NCBI GenBank assembly: GCA_937927195.1
Contig: CALBCY010000197.1
Coordinates: 1 to 36,122, forward strand
From: an uncultured Chitinophagales bacterium
Lineage (GTDB): Bacteria; Bacteroidota; Bacteroidia; Chitinophagales; UBA2359
Length of the DNA: 36,122 nucleotides
Direction: 5' to 3'
The translations under genes were made by a program, and so were the position numbers. The stretch's first letter is position 1; every line of letters begins with the position of its first letter. Below are positions 33,601-36,122 of the stretch, one piece after another. Under the pieces are notes generated by a model. It was not told the origin of the DNA. It saw nothing but the letters and a program-made list of their open reading frames with translations, and ran no database searches.

Positions 33601-34212
33601 TATACTGTTTCAGTTGCCGATAATCCCAATTGTTTTGCTGTGCTAGATGCATCATTGGTCGATTGCAGAACTACCCCAATTGAATTACTGGAATTTACGG
33701 TTATTCCTGAAAAGGAAGGGAATTTTGTAAAATGGACTACCGCTTCAGAATACGAAAATGATCATTTCAATATTTTACAATCAATTGATGGAAGAAACTT
33801 TACTAAAATAGGTGAAGTTACTGGACAAGGCAATTCCAATAGAACAATCAATTATGACTATATAGACCAAAAAATATTTGATCTTACTTATTATCAATTG
33901 GAGTCTGTAGATCATTTTAATCGGATAGAAAAATCGAATATTATTTCACTAAGAAGAAACCAGCAGACCAGCTTTGGTTTGCATGTGCACCCCAACCCTG
34001 TTTCACAGACAGCTCAAATAGAGATAGATCCATTGTTTAATTTGAAAACTTTAAAGTTAATAGATGTATTCGGAAATATAGTGCATTCTTTTGGTCCAGA
34101 AGAAACAGAAAATAGACAACTTGACTTTAACAGTTTTGCTCCGGGTATATATTTTATCATGATAGAAAATCAGTCAGGTGAAACTCAAATTCAAAAAGTA
34201 ATTAAGAATTAA
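30682..34212 (+). CDS. Large T9SS-secreted protein with propeller-like repeats and DUF7619-like domain
   Basis: A 1176-aa surface or secreted protein. Start is ATG 30682; the longer frame needs a TTG. The signal peptide ends near LQLQAQ. Residues 30-420 hold about seven repeats of some 50 residues with the pattern DGG(Y/F)xxxG and LLIKLDxxGxExW, which looks like a beta-propeller. A Cys-rich middle part follows. SFDPNDKKVSPEG (about 755) to NPIVTNTV (about 890) matches the DUF7619-like repeat domain common before sorting signals. The last 78 residues (VHPNPVSQTAQIEI to IQKVIKN) are a type A T9SS C-terminal sorting domain, so the protein crosses the outer membrane through the type IX system. 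The role is unknown; adhesion is possible. Confidence 0.9.
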   Translation: MKTMKGYILLSLSLVISIILGSLQLQAQGWVNTFDLSVWEAGSQILSTDDGAMLAGHTKLGTDPSQNLSNAFISKLNLQGETEWTNVLGDGTKFQIVKDFIACSDGGYAICGYEISDGISQQILLIKLDALGNEEWSYYQDISQNPNSPELANDLLELEDGSIVMSGTYDAQTSPRIFLSTISANGTFISTQTVTDATGMELPAFSNSIVADSEGGFVIVGSKALSSSFQTGEKVAMALKIDADGNTLWIYDYEDLEYDFSDFNQIEMDEVGNLYSIGIKNSETVPFPLIQAFLVKLDIDATEIWRTERSISSDLSDGVLQNSETYDFFLNDDGSTVLTGRNENGQEREVLLVKFDSDGTEVWDNSIPFPTQTTYGVSIDGTSDNGFVIAGLSNSNDVSGNDILLIKTDSLGKIFTNELNGTIFNGSNCSPGSEILQATIIEASNEDQLFYAYSDENGMYSMDLDTANYGINFYPPSPYWQISECNEICSTDENACLDFSESNQTQTLDYFLEPLVECPYLEVGISTPFLRRCFSNIYTFQYCNNGTADAEFVYAELTFDPYLTVDSASVQWSEALENNMFVFDIGDVPVGVCEYIYIYVTVDCESTVLGQTHCVEAQIYPDSLCLEPDPEWDGSNLEIELNCLGDTVEMLLRNTGLSMDMPAPAVIMEDNIILAIEDFELDAGEELALYFPSSGSTFFFEVEQAPGNPTSLRTSGIIEGCGASSPEELTVGYYNTYPQYDSNPFYDSDCQANIGSFDPNDKKVSPEGITDEHFIRSNDVLEYTIRFQNTGTDTAFTVLIKDLISSHLDLSTIQTIASSHPYSFSITEERLVEWRFDNILLPDSSTNELESNGFVKFSIKQNEENEDGTAIQNTSSIYFDFNNPIVTNTVINTVNDAFFIPNETCESFMAMAEMDCGPGPFYEYYDLIIIMEGGDPGVNGYNIYNNTTNEFAATNVPGPGINIEQISNLNGYSYTVSVADNPNCFAVLDASLVDCRTTPIELLEFTVIPEKEGNFVKWTTASEYENDHFNILQSIDGRNFTKIGEVTGQGNSNRTINYDYIDQKIFDLTYYQLESVDHFNRIEKSNIISLRRNQQTSFGLHVHPNPVSQTAQIEIDPLFNLKTLKLIDVFGNIVHSFGPEETENRQLDFNSFAPGIYFIMIENQSGETQIQKVIKN

Positions 34213-34293
34213 CAAATGAAACGGCTGACTTCCTAGATACTTGTAAACCCCCTAGAATAATAATTTATTCTCGTTTATACCCCATTTTTTCAG

Positions 34294-34328
34294 CGCAGCC
34301 ATCAATGATTGATGGCTGCGTTTTGTTT
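34294..34328 (+). terminator. Terminator after the T9SS cargo gene
   Basis: A perfect 12-bp GC-rich stem (34294-34305 with 34309-34320) has a TGA loop and is followed by TTTTGTTTG. It lies 81 bp past the stop codon. Confidence 0.88.
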
Positions 34329-34454
34329 GTGTTTCTGCCGTGTTTTAGATGCGAGACAATAAACAAACCAATAGAAGGATTTGGTATAAGTAACAGATAG
34401 AATTCAATTTCCCCATTTAAGAATAAGATTCTAGTATTTATATTTCAAACATTC

Positions 34455-34486
34455 TTTGCTAACGATTGTTAGTTTTTATATTTTTG
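34455..34486 (+). promoter_or_regulatory. Promoter of the acyl-CoA dehydrogenase gene
   Basis: A TTTG (34455-34458) and a TATTTTTG box (34479-34486) are separated by 20 nt, close to the 19-bp spacing known for Bacteroidota promoters. This is the only site here with both elements. It lies inside the longer open frame that starts at 34456, which argues for the downstream ATG. Confidence 0.65.
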
Positions 34487-34572
34487 TGCAGGTTTTGAAA
34501 ACTAACTTTCCCGAAAGCCTTCCTATTTCTAGTATGAAATGGCTTTTAATTCTGTCACAAACACAAATTACC

Positions 34573-35745
34573 ATGACAACTGATACCAACCAATCTGGTT
34601 CAATGAACTTTGTTCCATCAGAGAACCATCAAATGATTAAGCAAATGGTTCGCGATTTTGCTGAGAAAGAAATACGTCCGCATGTTATGGAATGGGATGA
34701 AGCTCAACATCTTCCACTTGATTTGTTTAAAAAAATGGGAGAACATGGATTTATGGGTGTTTTGGTTCCTGAAGAATACGGCGGGGCAGGTTTGGGCTAT
34801 TTTGAATATGTAACGGTTGTTTCCGAAATTGCCAGAGTTTGTGGAGCAATAGGTTTATCAACTGCTGCACACAATTCATTATGCACCAATCACATTCTTG
34901 CTTTTGCAAATGAAGAGCAAAAGAAAAAGTATTTACCCAAATTAGCAAGCGGAGAACATCTAGGTGCTTGGGCTTTGACAGAACCCAATACTGGATCTGA
35001 TGCCATGAGAATGAAATGTGTCGCAACCAAAGATGGAGACGATTGGATTTTGAATGGAACAAAATGTTGGATCACTCATGGAAAATCTTCTGATGTTCTT
35101 GTTGTCATTGCTCGTACAGGAGAATTATTGGATTCTCGTGGAATGACTGCTTTCGTTGTTGAAAGAGGTACAGCAGGGTTGAAGGCCGGCAAGAAAGAAA
35201 ACAAATTGGGCATGAGAGCCTCAGAAACTGCCGAAGTGATTTTTGAAGATTGCAGAATTCCTGCAGAAAATGTACTTGGAGAAGTGGGAGATGGATTTAT
35301 TCAAGCTATGAAAATTTTGGATGGTGGAAGAATTTCAATTGCCGCTCTAGGATTGGGAATTGCAAAAGGAGCTTATGATGCTGCTTTGCAATACTCAAAA
35401 GAAAGAGAGCAGTTTGGAAAGCCTATTTCAAAATTTCAAGGGATTGCGTTTAAACTGGCAGATATGGCAACAAAGATTGAAGCTGGAGAGCTGTTGACCA
35501 TGCAAGCAGCTGATTATAAAAACAAGCATAAAAAAGTAACAAAGATTTCTGCCATTGCAAAGTATTATACTTCTGAAATTTCTGTTGAAATTTCTACTGA
35601 TGCAGTCCAAATATTTGGTGGTTACGGATACACAAAAGAGTTTCCAGTTGAGAAATTCTATCGCGATTCAAAATTATGCACGATAGGAGAGGGGACTTCT
35701 GAAATTCAGAAAATCGTGATTGCAAGAGAGGTTTTGAAAGGATAG
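34573..35745 (+). CDS. Acyl-CoA dehydrogenase
   Basis: FAD enzyme that introduces the alpha-beta double bond into acyl-CoA, as in fatty-acid beta-oxidation or branched amino-acid breakdown. FAD and substrate motifs are visible: [18 protein letters not shown] and [27 protein letters not shown] and [18 protein letters not shown] follow, and the Glu of GEGTSEIQ is the catalytic base as in short-chain acyl-CoA dehydrogenase. ATG 34573 gives 390 aa; ATG 34603 (380 aa, [11 protein letters not shown]) is equally good and closer to the usual family start. The promoter at 34455-34486 rules out longer starts. It is transcribed alone and ends at a 17-bp terminator. Chain-length preference is unknown. 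Confidence 0.95.
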   Translation: MTTDTNQSGSMNFVPSENHQMIKQMVRDFAEKEIRPHVMEWDEAQHLPLDLFKKMGEHGFMGVLVPEEYGGAGLGYFEYVTVVSEIARVCGAIGLSTAAHNSLCTNHILAFANEEQKKKYLPKLASGEHLGAWALTEPNTGSDAMRMKCVATKDGDDWILNGTKCWITHGKSSDVLVVIARTGELLDSRGMTAFVVERGTAGLKAGKKENKLGMRASETAEVIFEDCRIPAENVLGEVGDGFIQAMKILDGGRISIAALGLGIAKGAYDAALQYSKEREQFGKPISKFQGIAFKLADMATKIEAGELLTMQAADYKNKHKKVTKISAIAKYYTSEISVEISTDAVQIFGGYGYTKEFPVEKFYRDSKLCTIGEGTSEIQKIVIAREVLKG

Positions 35746-35778
35746 TTTTAGTGAAATTTCAATCAACAGTTTACTGTA

Positions 35779-35820
35779 TACAAAAGGCCATCTGGATTCC
35801 AGATGGCCTTTTGTATTTTA
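35779..35820 (+). terminator. Terminator after the acyl-CoA dehydrogenase gene
   Basis: A perfect 17-bp stem (35779-35795 with 35799-35815) has a 3-nt loop, followed by tttta. It is one of the strongest hairpins in the window. Confidence 0.9.
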
Positions 35821-35921
35821 TATTTTTAAGCTTCGCATTGGTGTTATCTCCAACGGTGTTTGATCCTCTCTAAACTTCCAATTGTTGTTCACTACCAATA
35901 CTCATTCCAGGGATCGTTGAT

Positions 35922-36122
35922 CTATTCTTTAATAAATCGTTTCGTTGAATTAATCCCATTAGATTCTATTTCAAGAAAATAAACACCTTCAGCAAAATCG
36001 TATATGTCAACTTTGATTTGGTTCAGACCTTGCATCACATTCATTTCACCACCAAAAACATACCTTCCTGAAAGATCGTAAATGTGCCACAAAGCATAAT
36101 CATTTTCTTGCGAATCGAATTC
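35922..36122 (-). CDS. C-terminal fragment of a T9SS cargo protein (runs off the window)
   Basis: Minus-strand frame with no start in the window: 66 codons and a TAG stop at 35922-35924. The translation (ALWHIYDLSGRYVFGGEMN, QGLNQIKVDIYDFAEGVYFL, then KRFIKE at the end) is a type A T9SS C-terminal sorting domain. It resembles the end of the protein at 30682-34212 in plan: LxVYDxxGR-like strand, GLN turn, GVYFLEI strand and a final basic residue pair. The functional part of the protein lies beyond the right edge, which ends exactly at an EcoRI site (GAATTC). The gene is convergent with the acyl-CoA dehydrogenase gene. Confidence 0.85.
   Translation of the reverse strand, partial: EFDSQENDYALWHIYDLSGRYVFGGEMNVMQGLNQIKVDIYDFAEGVYFLEIESNGINSTKRFIKE

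Noticed and set aside
34456..34572. 39-residue hydrophobic N-terminal extension of the acyl-CoA dehydrogenase
   Set aside because: It would need a TTG start located in the -33 region of a good promoter; the family has no such extension.
36117..36122. Terminal GAATTC as a biological boundary
   Set aside because: It is an EcoRI site, and others occur inside the window (for example near 12715 and 14383), so it more likely marks a cloning or assembly end.

Overview
The window reads as a piece of chromosome from a member of the Bacteroidota, most likely of the Saprospiria/Saprospiraceae type. The evidence is an AT-rich genome, secreted proteins with type IX secretion (T9SS) C-terminal sorting domains, the DUF7619-like module before such a domain, many SpII lipoproteins, Bacteroidota-specific families (DUF5606, DUF4835, the Rpb6-like omega subunit, BatE) and promoter boxes of the TAnnTTTG type rather than E. 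coli -10/-35 boxes. Most genes are housekeeping. No phage, transposase, CRISPR, tRNA or rRNA was recognised. The window begins with GGCCGC and ends with GAATTC, so both ends may be cloning or assembly boundaries.

Layout. (1) 1-6260: repeat-rich left edge, uvrB (minus) with a large hairpin in its probable leader, a DUF5606 gene, an LD-carboxypeptidase (minus) and metG, the last two diverging from back-to-back promoters. (2) 6358-13405: an alpha-oxoamine synthase family enzyme (minus; lipid or amino-acid acyl condensation), then a plus-strand run bamD - rpoZ - coaBC - DUF4835 - GT9 - SDR. The first four form a familiar Bacteroidota neighbourhood linking outer-membrane assembly, RNA polymerase and coenzyme A. 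(3) 13478-18841: a terminator, a 121-bp tandem duplication that overlaps the 3' end of a rhomboid protease gene (minus), then FAD oxidoreductase - GT2 - EI24-like membrane protein - tetrapyrrole-methylase-fold methyltransferase - Cys-rich lipoprotein. (4) 19030-21802: a 4-TM protein, a membrane-embedded LuxR-type regulator, two palindromes and an outer-membrane beta-barrel-like protein. This is the least explained block and the best candidate for an undescribed membrane-signalling unit. (5) 21879-30506: an ABC-F ATPase (minus), a small membrane protein (minus), a YceI lipoprotein, a PKD lipoprotein (minus), phosphoglycerate dehydrogenase and release factor 1 (both minus), batE, and an unrecognised helical 465-aa protein (minus). 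(6) 30682-36122: a 1176-aa T9SS cargo protein, an acyl-CoA dehydrogenase, and the C-terminal end of a second T9SS cargo gene cut off by the window edge.

Several start sites were set by reading the codons. LdcA, the oxoamine synthase, the methyltransferase, the 465-aa protein, the T9SS protein and the acyl-CoA dehydrogenase begin at internal ATGs. GT2 appears to use TTG and SerA GTG. Noncoding DNA carries strong terminators, TAnnTTTG boxes, TCTAA-rich tracts abutting start codons and short GC-rich repeats. Function calls come from recognised motifs and family knowledge; no database search was run.
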